Assembly: GCF_000239815.1 (NCBI RefSeq)
Contig: NZ_CAFK01000196.1
Coordinates: 1 to 32,466, forward strand
Direction of reading: 5' to 3'
Origin: Bradyrhizobium sp. STM 3843
GTDB taxonomy: Bacteria > Pseudomonadota > Alphaproteobacteria > Rhizobiales > Xanthobacteraceae
DNA: 32,466 bases
The position numbers and the translations under genes are program-made. This document shows, piece by piece, positions 24,465 through 32,466 of this stretch. Positions within the stretch are counted from its first letter, which is position 1. Each line of letters starts with the position of its first letter. The notes under the pieces are model-generated. The model did not search any database. It saw nothing but the letters and a program-made list of their open reading frames with translations, and was not told the DNA's origin.

Positions 24465-26438
24465 TCAGGGGACGGCGGAGCGAGCGTGGTCCTGAGGCAG
24501 CAAGCCTATCTCGCTCTTTTGGCCGAAATAGGCGAGCAATTCCCGCGAAAGATAGGCCGAACCAGCAGCACTGAGATGGTGGGAATCCCGATACAGGAAC
24601 TGCCCATCTTTCGTCGCATAGCAAAAATGTTCATCACAAACTTGGGGTGCCGGGTCGTATACAGCGATCTTGTCCCTGTACGCGTCCAGAAGCTCGTCCT
24701 CATACAGTTTGAACTCTTGAACTCTCTTCCGATACTCCTCGGATTCAATTCCGCATACGCTTCTTCTTTGGCCTACGAGAATTCTCGGGATACATTCGGA
24801 CAACTTGAAACCCAGTTCGGGTACATCCTTTATAATGATGATCTTCTTATTCAGCTTCAATAGAGCATCAACAGTCGCTTTGAAAGCCTGCTGGTAAATC
24901 GTACGCCCGTCGGTGGCGTTAGAGTTGGAAAGCGCCATCCCCCACGGCTGAGCGCGGTCGCCAAGAACAATTCCCGTTACGTAAAAGATAACGTAATTCG
25001 AAATGATCACGTACTCGACGGAGTCCTTGGAGATCACGTCTCGGAATACATTCTCGGTGTGCGGAGCGCAGTTACCCTTGCCAAGACCGTTAGCCCACAC
25101 GTCCAGCCCCAACAAGGATGGACACCCTGCCATGGACGCGTTCACCACCCGATCGTGAAAAACCCTTCTCAAACCTGGCTCCCACTGGCCGGCGTGACTG
25201 TCGCCGAGGATCACGATCTTTGGGGCAGCGTAGAGGGCCTTATCTTCCCTCCAATCTTGAGCGGCTTCCAGCGCCAGGGCTTCGCGAGGCAAACGCTGCG
25301 GCAACCCGGTCGAGGCGGCCGCGATCCCGATGCATCCCAACAGAGCCATCGCCGTGATGAGCCCTACGACTTTCGTCAATACGCGTTTCTTGCCGTATCG
25401 TAACGGAGTTTCAACGACCCGGTACGTGAGCCAAGCCGCGGGAAAGCTGATGACCACAATCACAAGCATGTAGGGCGCACTCAGATTATCACCGAACAGA
25501 ATATGCGCATATGCCATCAAAGGAAAATGCCATAGATAGAGCGGATAACTGATCAGTCCCAGGAGCACAGCCAGAGGCGTTGAGAGCGCACGATGGACGA
25601 CGGTTTCACTGCATCCAACCAGGGCGGCGGTGGCCAGCACGGGCAACAGTGTGAACCAACCAGGATCGCGAAAAGACGGACTGTAGATCCAAAAACTTCC
25701 GGCGATGATCAGCGCTGCGACAATCGAGATCGCGGCGCTTGTCCTCGTGTTTGGCCGACCCAGGAAATTGCCGCCGTGCCATAGCGCGAGGGCAGATCCT
25801 ACCAATAGCTCCCATGCCCGCGTGCCTGGGAGATAAAAAGCGTACTGTGGAGCCGCCTCTCCGACCAGCAGACATGCCACGAATGAGGCCAGGGCCAACG
25901 CCAGCGCGACATGCAAGGCGCTCAGGCGCCATCTGTAGACCAGCAGCAGTATCAACGGCCATACAACGTAATACTGCTCCTCAATCCCAAGCGACCAGAG
26001 ATGCAGGAGTGGCTTCAGGTTAGCCGCAACATCGAAATAGCCGATCTGTCCGAGCAACACGAAATTCTGTGCGAACAGAGCGCCTCCGGCAATATTACTA
26101 CCTAACGATTGCATCTCATGCGTCGGCAAAACGAACCACCCGATCGCAAAGGTGGCGGAGACGACGAGGATCAAGGCAGGAAAAATGCGCCGAACACGGC
26201 GAACATAGAACTCTGCGACGCTAAAGCGTCCCTCGGAGAGGGCGCGGTGAACGATCCCGGTGATCAGGTATCCTGAGATCACAAAGAAGATGTCGACGCC
26301 GAAAAACCCACCAGGAATAAGCGATGGCACCGCGTGGTAGAAAACCACGGCAAGAACCGCGACGGCGCGCAGCCCGTCGATGTCCGTCCGATATTTGACT
26401 TCCAATGCAAGCCCCCCGTTTCGGCACGAAAATCGCAT
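24465..26438 (-). CDS. OafA-type acyltransferase with SGNH domain
   Basis: Inner-membrane O-acyltransferase of 657 residues, likely acetylating the surface polysaccharide. The N-terminal acyltransferase-3 domain opens with YRTDIDGLRAVAVL and has the catalytic His35 in VFYHAV, then GGFFGVDIFFVISGYL and about ten membrane helices to residue 375. The periplasmic SGNH domain has GDSHAGQW at 412-419 and the C-terminal DSHHLS with the Asp618-His621 pair. The ATG at 26438 is used; a TTG at 26405 giving MEVKYRTD is equally typical for the family. The gene precedes the single-domain putative glycosyltransferase on the same strand and is divergent to a second enzyme of the same type. Acetyl-CoA is the usual donor, inferred from the family. 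Confidence 0.92.
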   Translation of the reverse strand: MRFSCRNGGLALEVKYRTDIDGLRAVAVLAVVFYHAVPSLIPGGFFGVDIFFVISGYLITGIVHRALSEGRFSVAEFYVRRVRRIFPALILVVSATFAIGWFVLPTHEMQSLGSNIAGGALFAQNFVLLGQIGYFDVAANLKPLLHLWSLGIEEQYYVVWPLILLLVYRWRLSALHVALALALASFVACLLVGEAAPQYAFYLPGTRAWELLVGSALALWHGGNFLGRPNTRTSAAISIVAALIIAGSFWIYSPSFRDPGWFTLLPVLATAALVGCSETVVHRALSTPLAVLLGLISYPLYLWHFPLMAYAHILFGDNLSAPYMLVIVVISFPAAWLTYRVVETPLRYGKKRVLTKVVGLITAMALLGCIGIAAASTGLPQRLPREALALEAAQDWREDKALYAAPKIVILGDSHAGQWEPGLRRVFHDRVVNASMAGCPSLLGLDVWANGLGKGNCAPHTENVFRDVISKDSVEYVIISNYVIFYVTGIVLGDRAQPWGMALSNSNATDGRTIYQQAFKATVDALLKLNKKIIIIKDVPELGFKLSECIPRILVGQRRSVCGIESEEYRKRVQEFKLYEDELLDAYRDKIAVYDPAPQVCDEHFCYATKDGQFLYRDSHHLSAAGSAYLSRELLAYFGQKSEIGLLPQDHARSAVP

Positions 26439-27008
26439 ACTCTCCGTATCGACGCAACCTCTGCGTTTACCTATTGGCTTACACTTGGAAATCGAACGCG
26501 ACTTGCCGGAGTTCCAGGCTCATTTCGGTCGCCCACCGCCTCTAGCGCTGTAAGGCCGGCGCCCGACGAGAGCCACCAGCACCGCCCGGTAGAATTGCTC
26601 GCGACGCAAGCCGAGCCTACTCCAGTCAAGCGTTCAGGATCGAGTGCACGAGCCTCAAGCCGCTCAGCCAACACGACCGCAAGAGCGCATCATCGCGCGG
26701 AGCTGCCGCGCCAATGCCGCAACCGCGATCCGGGATGACGCGTCTCCGCAATCCGCGAACGGCCGCAACGTAGATTGATCGGCAGGAGATGCGCTCAGGA
26801 TGGCATCAGGGAAGACACACCGCATCAGGGCGACTGTTGCCGCGCGACCACGCCTAGCAAAAAGCGGCTCGGAACTACCGCATGTGTTGATCGTCGCGCA
26901 CCTCAAGTGGTAATGGGACATTTGTTTCGGTGAAACATCCAGACACAGAATGCCACCGCTTCTCCGCCACCGTTCCGATTTTCGGAAGAATGCTTTCGAG
27001 GAAGGCAC
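26439..27008. other. Divergent intergenic region between two acyltransferases
   Basis: The 570 bases hold no frame with recognisable protein features. A 15-base palindrome lies at 26923-26937. Both acyltransferase promoters should be here, but no good -35/-10 pair was found. A GAGGAAGG at about 26998-27006 is the ribosome-binding site of the plus-strand gene. The stretch may contain decayed coding sequence. Confidence 0.5.
26923..26937. promoter_or_regulatory. Palindrome, possible operator
   Basis: TGTTTC and GAAACA flank a three-base GGT centre. It sits 72-86 bases upstream of the plus-strand acyltransferase start, where a regulator site would be expected. Six-base arms are short, so chance is possible. 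Confidence 0.3.
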
Positions 27009-28988
27009 ATGCTAACGCGCCCAATCTCCGAAGGCAATTTGCTGACGGAGCATAATGTTCACCAGAATTACAGACCTGATGTTGATGGACTGCGCGCGAT
27101 CGCCATCCTCGGAGTCCTCGGGTATCACGCCTTCCCGGGCGAGGTTCCCGGCGGTTTCCTAGGTGTGGATGTCTTTTTCGTCATTTCCGGCTATCTGATA
27201 TCGACGATTATTTTCCGGAGCCTGGAGCAGAAGAAGTTCTCGTTTGCGGAGTTCTACGCTCATCGGATTCGGCGGATTTTTCCTGCCCTGATCCTCGTAC
27301 TCATCGTTTCGCTTCTGATCGCCCGAAACGTAATGCTGCCAAACGAGTTCGCCGTGTTCGGCCGCCACGCCGCTGCGGGCGCCGGATTCGTTGAAAATTT
27401 CGTTTTGTGGCGCGAGTCAAGCTATTTCGACGTTGCGACTACGTTGAAGCCGCTTATGCACCTTTGGTCACTCGCTATTGAGGAACAGTTCTACCTCGTC
27501 TTTCCGATCATCAGCTGGCTCGCATGGAGGACGCGACTCAAATGGCCACTCCTCGTTGCGGCGATCGGTCTGATTTCTTTCTTGGTTTATGTGTTCAGCT
27601 CTCCTATCTCAGCGTTCTTCTCTCCACTTAGCCGAGCTTGGGAGCTTATGCTTGGCGCCGCCTGCGCATGCTTGGCGCCGAAAATCTTGGCTCCCAAGTC
27701 GGCTGGCCGCAGCTTTTACGGATCCAGTTTTAGTATTTTGGGGCTATTTCTGATTGGGTTGAGCTTTTTCGGATCGCTAACGACCTCGCTTTTTGCTCGT
27801 CCTGTCCTTATCAACGTGATGGCCACCCTCGGAACCGCACTACTGATACTGTCTGGCCCGGCAGCTTCGTTGAATCGCCTCCTATTATCTACCCGTCCGT
27901 TCGTCTTTGTGGGGCTGATCAGCTATCCCTTATACCTCTGGCATTGGCCGATATTCTCGTTTTGGACCATCATCGAGGGTAAGTCGATCGACCTTACTTC
28001 CCGCGTCCTAGCAGTCAGCTTAAGTCTCGCGCTTGCATGGCTCACGTTTCAGTTCGTCGAATATCCCATTCGTACGAACAAGCGCGCTAAGTTCCGATTG
28101 GCAACCGGGCTTGCAGGTTTCATGGCCTTAGCAGTCGCGCTGGGCTTAACGGCTGGGCATTGGGGGAGGCACTACGATGCGAACATTCAAAAGATAATCG
28201 ATGCTTGGGACTTCGCTGGTTACCCCGAACCTCCAGGTGCATTTCACGACCCGAAGTACAATTTCGTCTCATGGAGGGCGAATACGGAGAACGAGATCTT
28301 ACTCATTGGTGATAGCCACGCAGAGCAGTATATCAACGCGATCGTCGCAAGCTTGAACAGCTCTGCTGATCGGCCCTCCCCGCAACTCATGTTCTATTCT
28401 GTAATGTCAAGGTTCGGCATACCGCAGGACCTTCTCAACAAGATTGCAAATGACCAGGCAATCACACGCGTCGTGGTCAGCTATTTCTGGTCGATCAAAT
28501 ACGGCAGCCCGAAAATTGACTACGAGATTCGCTGTTGTGGAACCGGACTGTTTCAAACAGTCGGGACCAAGGGTGGCTCTTCGCCCTCTGAGAATGAGAT
28601 GCGATCGCTCGACGCGGAGCTAGAGCAGCTTCTGACGGCTCTGCGCCGAGACGGAAGAGAAGTCGACGTCATTCTCGACAACCCCTTTGGCAGCGATTTA
28701 GCGCCACGGTCGCTGGTTCGGCGCAATATTTTGTCCGGGATTCAGATCAACGCGGGTGTCGCTCTGTCACGCGCCGAGGCGATCGAGAGGACGGAACCCT
28801 ATCGTTCGCGCGTCAGGGAGATTGCGACGAGGGTCGGCGCGAGGGTGATCGATCCAATGGACTCGTTGTGCAATGATACAGGTTGTCCTGCCATCACGTC
28901 CGATGGCTTCCCTGTCCTAAAAGACTATGACCACTTGTCGCTTAGTACGCTGATCCACCACGTAGGGTATTTGAACTTTCTTCGCTAG
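27009..28988 (+). CDS. OafA-type acyltransferase with SGNH domain (second copy)
   Basis: Inner-membrane O-acyltransferase of 659 residues, same architecture as the divergent neighbour but clearly distinct in sequence. YRPDVDGLRAIAIL opens the domain and catalytic His40 lies in LGYHAF. GGFLGVDVFFVISGYL and MHLWSLAIEEQFY follow, as do about ten helices. The SGNH part has IGDSHAEQY around Ser436 and the closing DYDHLS with Asp639/His642. The ATG at 27009 has GAGGAAGG just upstream. The DNA is poorer in GC than the sugar operon and uses more codons such as TTA and ATA, consistent with acquisition from another source. It probably acetylates a different position of the glycan than the first copy. 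Confidence 0.92.
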   Translation: MLTRPISEGNLLTEHNVHQNYRPDVDGLRAIAILGVLGYHAFPGEVPGGFLGVDVFFVISGYLISTIIFRSLEQKKFSFAEFYAHRIRRIFPALILVLIVSLLIARNVMLPNEFAVFGRHAAAGAGFVENFVLWRESSYFDVATTLKPLMHLWSLAIEEQFYLVFPIISWLAWRTRLKWPLLVAAIGLISFLVYVFSSPISAFFSPLSRAWELMLGAACACLAPKILAPKSAGRSFYGSSFSILGLFLIGLSFFGSLTTSLFARPVLINVMATLGTALLILSGPAASLNRLLLSTRPFVFVGLISYPLYLWHWPIFSFWTIIEGKSIDLTSRVLAVSLSLALAWLTFQFVEYPIRTNKRAKFRLATGLAGFMALAVALGLTAGHWGRHYDANIQKIIDAWDFAGYPEPPGAFHDPKYNFVSWRANTENEILLIGDSHAEQYINAIVASLNSSADRPSPQLMFYSVMSRFGIPQDLLNKIANDQAITRVVVSYFWSIKYGSPKIDYEIRCCGTGLFQTVGTKGGSSPSENEMRSLDAELEQLLTALRRDGREVDVILDNPFGSDLAPRSLVRRNILSGIQINAGVALSRAEAIERTEPYRSRVREIATRVGARVIDPMDSLCNDTGCPAITSDGFPVLKDYDHLSLSTLIHHVGYLNFLR

Positions 28989-29176
28989 TCCGACTCGCTC
29001 CCCCAATTGCCACGTCCGCGAGGCCGTCCTAGATTCGTGGCGGCCGCCTGGTTTAGTTGTTGACCCGGTCTCGAAAAGGCGTGTGCCCCCGAAACAGTGA
29101 GGCGCAAGCAGTCCGACCGCTTGTCTTGGCTGGATGGCTTCGACCATCACGCCTCTTGTATCCGCGCTGTCGAGAC

Positions 29177-29193
29177 TGTCAGCGCTGCTGACA
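29177..29193. repeat. Inverted repeat, 7-bp arms
   Basis: TGTCAGC and GCTGACA are separated by GCT. It lies about 125-140 bases upstream of the ExoZ-like start. It could be an operator half of a pair with the repeat at 29223. Confidence 0.45.
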
Positions 29194-29222
29194 CTATGTT
29201 GGCCGGGTTTGCAGTGTTGCTC

Positions 29223-29238
29223 GATCGACACGTCGATC
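29223..29238. repeat. Inverted repeat, 7-bp arms
   Basis: GATCGAC and GTCGATC are separated by two bases, about 80-95 bases upstream of the ExoZ-like start. Together with the repeat at 29177 it makes a compact regulatory-looking stretch. Confidence 0.45.
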
Positions 29239-29318
29239 CAAAAACCGCCGCCTCGTGTTTGATCCTGGACTAGCTGTGATGGTAAGGAGCAGAAGGTCGA
29301 GACATTTTTGGAAATGGA

Positions 29319-30446
29319 ATGCCTTCCTTTCGCCAAAGCCGCATCGAGTCCGTCCAAATACTGCGCGCCGTCGCAGCCTTCGAGGTGACGCTGGCCCACC
29401 TGAGCGCCTCGTTCTCGATGATGGGCCTCAACCCGATTCCCGGATTCATCTTGGGCAATGCTGGCGTCGACCTTTTTTTCGTCATCTCCGGCTTCATCAT
29501 GGTCTACGCGTCGGAAGGCCTATTCGGCTCGCCAGGAGCTTCCGGCAAATTCATGCTTCGACGGGTTGCGAGAATTGCTCCGCTTTATTGGGCGGCAACC
29601 GCATTCCAATGCTCGATCTACTTTTACTATGGCGGCCCGGGCCTGGAGTCGATCCAACCGGTATGGCGGAATTTGCTTGCATCGCTCTTTTTTCTCCCCA
29701 TCCCGCGAGAAACAGGTCAGGTCAGCCCGATCTTGATTCCGGGATGGACGCTGAATTACGAGATGTTTTTTTATCTCATCTTTGCCTCCCTCCTTTGGCT
29801 AACGCAGCGCCTCAATGTGGTTCTCGCCCTAAGTGCAGCTTTGATCGGCTTGGTCACGTTAAGTGAGCTCATTGGGTCATTTACGAATTCCTTTTTCTGG
29901 ATTCGATACTTGGCGTCGCCCATTATCTTGGAATTCATCTTCGGGGCTTGGATAGCACTGGCCTTTCGCTCAGGCATAACTCTCCGACTCAGGTACGCAA
30001 TTCCAATCGCTCTACTGGGAATCGGATTGATCTGCTGGACAGAAAGCCCTAGTCCGCGCGATCGAGTTCTCACATGGGGTATCGGCAGCGCTCTGCTCTT
30101 TGTCGCCGTCGTGCTCTGTGACTGGTCAAATCGAATTTCGCCTCGCAACGTCTTTGTCCAACTTGGCGAAGCGTCGTATTCGATGTACATCGCACATTGG
30201 CTCGTCCTTACGGAGCCGCCCGACATCCTCGTCAGAACCTTTGGTCCCGCTGACCACCGGCTCATCTACTCTATTCTCATCCTGAGCGAGGTCATCGCAG
30301 TATCGATAATTAGCCATCGTGTCGTTGAGAAGCCGCTCACATCTTTTCTGCAAAACTGCATCGACAGATTGTACAGAACGAGAGAGGCCCGAGCTTCAGC
30401 GGGCGCTGCGATGACCCTATCGATTCCAAGCAAAAGCACAAATTGA
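29319..30446 (+). CDS. ExoZ-like acyltransferase (acyltransferase-3 family)
   Basis: Inner-membrane acyltransferase of 375 residues without an SGNH domain, resembling ExoZ-type exopolysaccharide acetyltransferases. The domain opens with IESVQILRAVAAF and the catalytic His27 in LAHLSA. NAGVDLFFVISGFIMVY, the GWTLNYEMFFYL segment and about nine or ten further helices follow. GEASYSMYIAHWLV near the end is the usual late motif, and RVVEKPL closes the domain. The start ATG at 29319 begins close before the conserved region. No gene follows for nearly 600 bases. It likely acetylates a sugar of the surface glycan during export. Confidence 0.9.
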   Translation: MPSFRQSRIESVQILRAVAAFEVTLAHLSASFSMMGLNPIPGFILGNAGVDLFFVISGFIMVYASEGLFGSPGASGKFMLRRVARIAPLYWAATAFQCSIYFYYGGPGLESIQPVWRNLLASLFFLPIPRETGQVSPILIPGWTLNYEMFFYLIFASLLWLTQRLNVVLALSAALIGLVTLSELIGSFTNSFFWIRYLASPIILEFIFGAWIALAFRSGITLRLRYAIPIALLGIGLICWTESPSPRDRVLTWGIGSALLFVAVVLCDWSNRISPRNVFVQLGEASYSMYIAHWLVLTEPPDILVRTFGPADHRLIYSILILSEVIAVSIISHRVVEKPLTSFLQNCIDRLYRTREARASAGAAMTLSIPSKSTN

Positions 30447-31038
30447 AGACGAACTTCTTCCGCCTATGGCGACGGAGGGTGATCGGCTCTCCAGACCCGT
30501 GTGGCAACGTCACATCGCAAGCAAAAATCGGTTTGCCACACGTCCCCAATAGCTCGTGGACTTCGGAGCTTGCCGTGCCCGGCGCTCTTGCCGTCAATGT
30601 CAGTTTACGGCGACCGCGACAGCCGCTCGCAAGTTCCGGGCGACATCCAGCAGGCCTACTTAGCGCAGCGTTCCGACCACCTCGTGATCGCTCAATGCAC
30701 ATGCGCGTTAAAACGCCCTCCGCTCCAGCCACTCGCCCCAAACAATCGGAACTCGGCGCGGTCTATCCCAAGATTTCTCCCGAGCAGCCGTCGAGAATAA
30801 CGCGTAAGTTCGCCGCTGGCGCGGATGATCTTGATGTTAATGTCTTGACAGCCCAATATCCTTGCTCGGTGGCAGTCCGCCTGGAAGCGGCGCTAGCGGG
30901 ACCACACTGGCGCTGTAAAGACCGAATTAACGTCGTCGTCACAATCCTTACGCTGAGCATCGGCCGGGGTCCAACGGCAATGGGTCAGGGTTCGAGCCAG
31001 GGCTCGCAGTCGAGACGTTGAGTATTGCAGGGGCGAAG
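30447..31038. other. Intergenic region before the metalloprotease
   Basis: The 592 bases hold no gene I can support. A frame open from 30443 to 31021 has low-complexity Arg/Pro-rich sequence with no family features. The inverted repeat at 30498-30542 is the one strong structure. The promoter of the metalloprotease should be here; a TTGACA at 30845 lacks a partner at normal spacing. Confidence 0.5.
30498..30542. repeat. Inverted repeat, 10-bp perfect arms
   Basis: CGTGTGGCAA (30498-30507) pairs perfectly with TTGCCACACG (30533-30542) across 25 bases. Inside the loop a competing hairpin, GCAAA (30521-30525) with TTTGC (30532-30536), shares bases with the right arm. It begins 52 bases after the ExoZ-like stop. 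With no T-run it is not a classical terminator; mRNA 3'-end protection or a regulator site is possible. Confidence 0.6.
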
Positions 31039-32466
31039 ATGAGCCACAAACCGGGACTGCTTGGCGCGCAGGACAACTCTCTGGACGGCGATGACGGTTT
31101 GTACGTCGTTCCATCGATGGCCGCTGCTCCGGAGAACACCCTTCCGTCGACCCCGGTCGTCATCCCTGACGAGGCGATCGAAGCCCAGGCTGCGGTCAGC
31201 GCCTCGAGCTCGAGTTCGGGCGGCATCAGTTCTGTGGTGTCAGAAACGTCCGGCGGCCTTACGATCAATCTCATCTTCGATGCGGCCGCCTTGGCCGCGC
31301 CCGCCAGCTTCCGGGCCGGCATCCAGCAGGCGGCGGCACTGCTGAGCGCAGCGATTTCCGACCATATCACCCTGAACTTCAATATTGACTACAGCGGCAC
31401 GGGTGGCGGAGCGGCCGCTGCACCTGACAATGGTCAATGGATGAGTTATTCGGCTGTCAGGGCCGACCTCGTGAACAATGCAAGCGCGAGTGACGCGACT
31501 TTCATCGCGTTGCCGACCGGATCGACAATCCAGGGTCAGTCCAGCGTCGCAGTCTGGAATGCCCAGCTGAAGCTCTGGGGTTTGTTGGGTGCCAATGACA
31601 CCAGCACGGACGATGGCAGCGCCACCTTCGCGACTGATATCAATCCGAATTTGCTGGTCGGAGTCGCACTTCACGAACTGACGCACGCGATGGGCCGTGT
31701 GCCCTATGGACCGCAACCGGATATTTTCGACTTTTATCGTTTTACCAGCCCGGGCGCCCGACTGTTCACGGGCGGCAGCACCGCGTTAGCGGCATACTTC
31801 TCGTTGAACGGCGGATCCACGAAGATCGCGGACTACGGCCAGTCTTCCGACGCCAGCGATTTCCTTAATAGCGGCGTGCAGGGCGCGAACGACCCGTTCA
31901 ACGAATATTACACCGGCAATACCCTGCAGCAGCTGACCTCGGTTGATCTCCAGCAGCTCGATGCGCTCGGGTTTCACCTGACCGCCAACACGTTCAGCAC
32001 CATTGAGGCGCTGGGGTCCACCAGCCTCGTTCAGGTCGGCTATCACTACTTCCTCAACTCCGTCGCGAGTGGCAGCGGACCGGAATTGACGTACCAGGGC
32101 GCGCCGGTCACACTTGGCGAATTCGGCGCCTGGACGCCGATCGGGGCCGAAGCGGTATCCGGCGGCTACGATGTCGCCTGGAAGAACACCTCCTCCGGCC
32201 TTTACATCATCTGGAATGTCGACGGCAGCGGCAACTACGTCAAGGACATCATCAACGGCGTATCTGCAACCAACGCCGTCTTGGAGTCCTACGAGACGAC
32301 TTTTCACCAGGATCTCAACAGCGACGGCACGATCGGGCTCGTAGGCAGCACGATCGAGGGACTTGGTACGACGAGCCTAATGCAGGTCGGTGTCAACTAC
32401 CTACTCAATTCGAGCGCCGGCGGTACCGGTCCTGAACTGGCGTACCAGGGTGCACCGGTCACATCA
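31039..32466 (+). CDS. Secreted-type zinc metalloprotease with C-terminal W-rich repeats, 3' end outside window
   Basis: At least 476 residues, cut by the right edge. The zinc site HELTHAMGR at 212-220 has both His and the Glu, in a form I associate with the NF038122 family of predicted extracellular proteases. The N terminus has no Sec signal peptide but is Ser/Ala/Gly-rich and acidic, as in type I secretion substrates, whose signal would lie at the missing C terminus. From residue 322 a 117-residue unit begins and restarts at residue 439. It contains GSTSLVQVG, GPELTYQGAPVT, FGAWTPIGAE, a Trp-containing core and the calcium-loop-like DLNSDGTIG at 425-433. These units resemble the tryptophan-rich C-terminal repeat (W_rich_C) of secreted proteins. 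The ATG at 31039 follows AGGGGCGA. Probably unrelated to the polysaccharide pathway. Confidence 0.85.
   Translation, partial: MSHKPGLLGAQDNSLDGDDGLYVVPSMAAAPENTLPSTPVVIPDEAIEAQAAVSASSSSSGGISSVVSETSGGLTINLIFDAAALAAPASFRAGIQQAAALLSAAISDHITLNFNIDYSGTGGGAAAAPDNGQWMSYSAVRADLVNNASASDATFIALPTGSTIQGQSSVAVWNAQLKLWGLLGANDTSTDDGSATFATDINPNLLVGVALHELTHAMGRVPYGPQPDIFDFYRFTSPGARLFTGGSTALAAYFSLNGGSTKIADYGQSSDASDFLNSGVQGANDPFNEYYTGNTLQQLTSVDLQQLDALGFHLTANTFSTIEALGSTSLVQVGYHYFLNSVASGSGPELTYQGAPVTLGEFGAWTPIGAEAVSGGYDVAWKNTSSGLYIIWNVDGSGNYVKDIINGVSATNAVLESYETTFHQDLNSDGTIGLVGSTIEGLGTTSLMQVGVNYLLNSSAGGTGPELAYQGAPVTS
32002..32466 (+). repeat. 351-base protein-coding repeat units within the metalloprotease
   Basis: Unit 1 (32002-32352) and the partial unit 2 (from 32353) are in phase at 351 bases, or 117 codons. 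Near-identical peptides recur, such as GPEL.YQGAPVT, while many third positions differ. The duplication is therefore old and kept by selection on the protein. More units probably follow beyond the window. Confidence 0.75.

Larger units (their letters stand above)
28989..29318. other. Intergenic region with clustered palindromes
   Basis: The 330 bases between two same-strand acyltransferases contain no supported gene. They hold a 10-bp palindrome GGCGGCCGCC (29039-29048) and the two inverted repeats listed separately. A minus-strand frame crosses the region but has no family resemblance. The region may be remodelled DNA at an insertion junction. Confidence 0.45.

Noticed and set aside
26664..27008. 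Minus-strand frame of 114 codons between the acyltransferases
   Set aside because: No family resemblance and it fills the expected promoter region of both neighbours.
28917..29399. Minus-strand frame of 160 codons across the gap before the ExoZ-like gene
   Set aside because: Overlaps the ends of two good genes, has no recognisable family and no convincing ribosome-binding site.
30845..30850. TTGACA as a -35 element for the metalloprotease
   Set aside because: No -10-like hexamer at 16-18 bases downstream.
30443..31021. Plus-strand frame of 192 codons before the metalloprotease
   Set aside because: Overlaps the ExoZ-like stop, composition is Arg/Pro/Ser-rich without motifs, and it spans a strong inverted repeat.
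1..32466. CRISPR arrays, tRNA or rRNA genes, insertion sequences
   Set aside because: No regularly spaced direct repeats, cloverleaf-like sequences, transposase motifs or terminal repeats were found on reading both strands.

Overview
The window looks like a chromosomal surface-polysaccharide locus of an alphaproteobacterium. High GC, dense 4-base stop/start overlaps, and the protein families at both ends suggest Bradyrhizobium or a close Nitrobacteraceae relative. In particular, the right-edge metalloprotease carries repeats of a kind I associate with Bradyrhizobium and Rhodopseudomonas. The taxon is an inference from style and families, since no rRNA or other marker gene is present.

Layout. 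(1) 1-5487, minus strand: a membrane-anchored putative glycosyltransferase of no family I can name, an RmlD-like reductase, a NovU/TylC3-type sugar C-methyltransferase and an asparagine synthetase cut by the left edge. (2) 5793-7616, plus strand: a WbuC-type cupin and a second C-methyltransferase-like protein with an eroded SAM motif. (3) 18827 down to 7635, minus strand: one tight run of twelve genes. In order of transcription these are a reversed-domain HldE-like kinase/nucleotidylyltransferase, an HddC/RmlA-like nucleotidyltransferase, an epimerase, a GmhA-like isomerase, a dehydratase-like SDR, split transketolase (N then C), a zinc-type alcohol dehydrogenase, a HAD phosphatase, an APH-like kinase, a methyltransferase and a family-2 glycosyltransferase. 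(4) 19317-21007, plus strand: a Wzm/Wzt-type ABC exporter behind a plausible promoter. (5) 21268-24412: two further proteins related to the 3514-5487 protein, converging tail to tail with a 98-base coding overlap. (6) 24465-30446: three membrane O-acyltransferases, two with SGNH esterase domains, in visibly lower-GC DNA. (7) 31039 to the right edge: a secreted-type HExxH metalloprotease with C-terminal repeats.

How the genes fit together. Region 3 reads as a self-contained route to an activated higher-carbon sugar: C2 transfer by transketolase, ketose/aldose isomerisation, phosphorylation, phosphatase, nucleotide activation, then dehydration, epimerisation and redox. Export would be by the ABC transporter. 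Glycosyltransferases would build the chain and the acyltransferases would decorate it. No Wzx flippase or Wzy polymerase is present, so ABC-dependent O-antigen or capsule synthesis is the simplest reading. The most novel elements are the higher-carbon-sugar operon, which could make a heptose, octose or the C10 sugar bradyrhizose known from Bradyrhizobium O-antigen, and the three-member putative glycosyltransferase family. No tRNA, rRNA, CRISPR array, insertion sequence or phage gene was seen.
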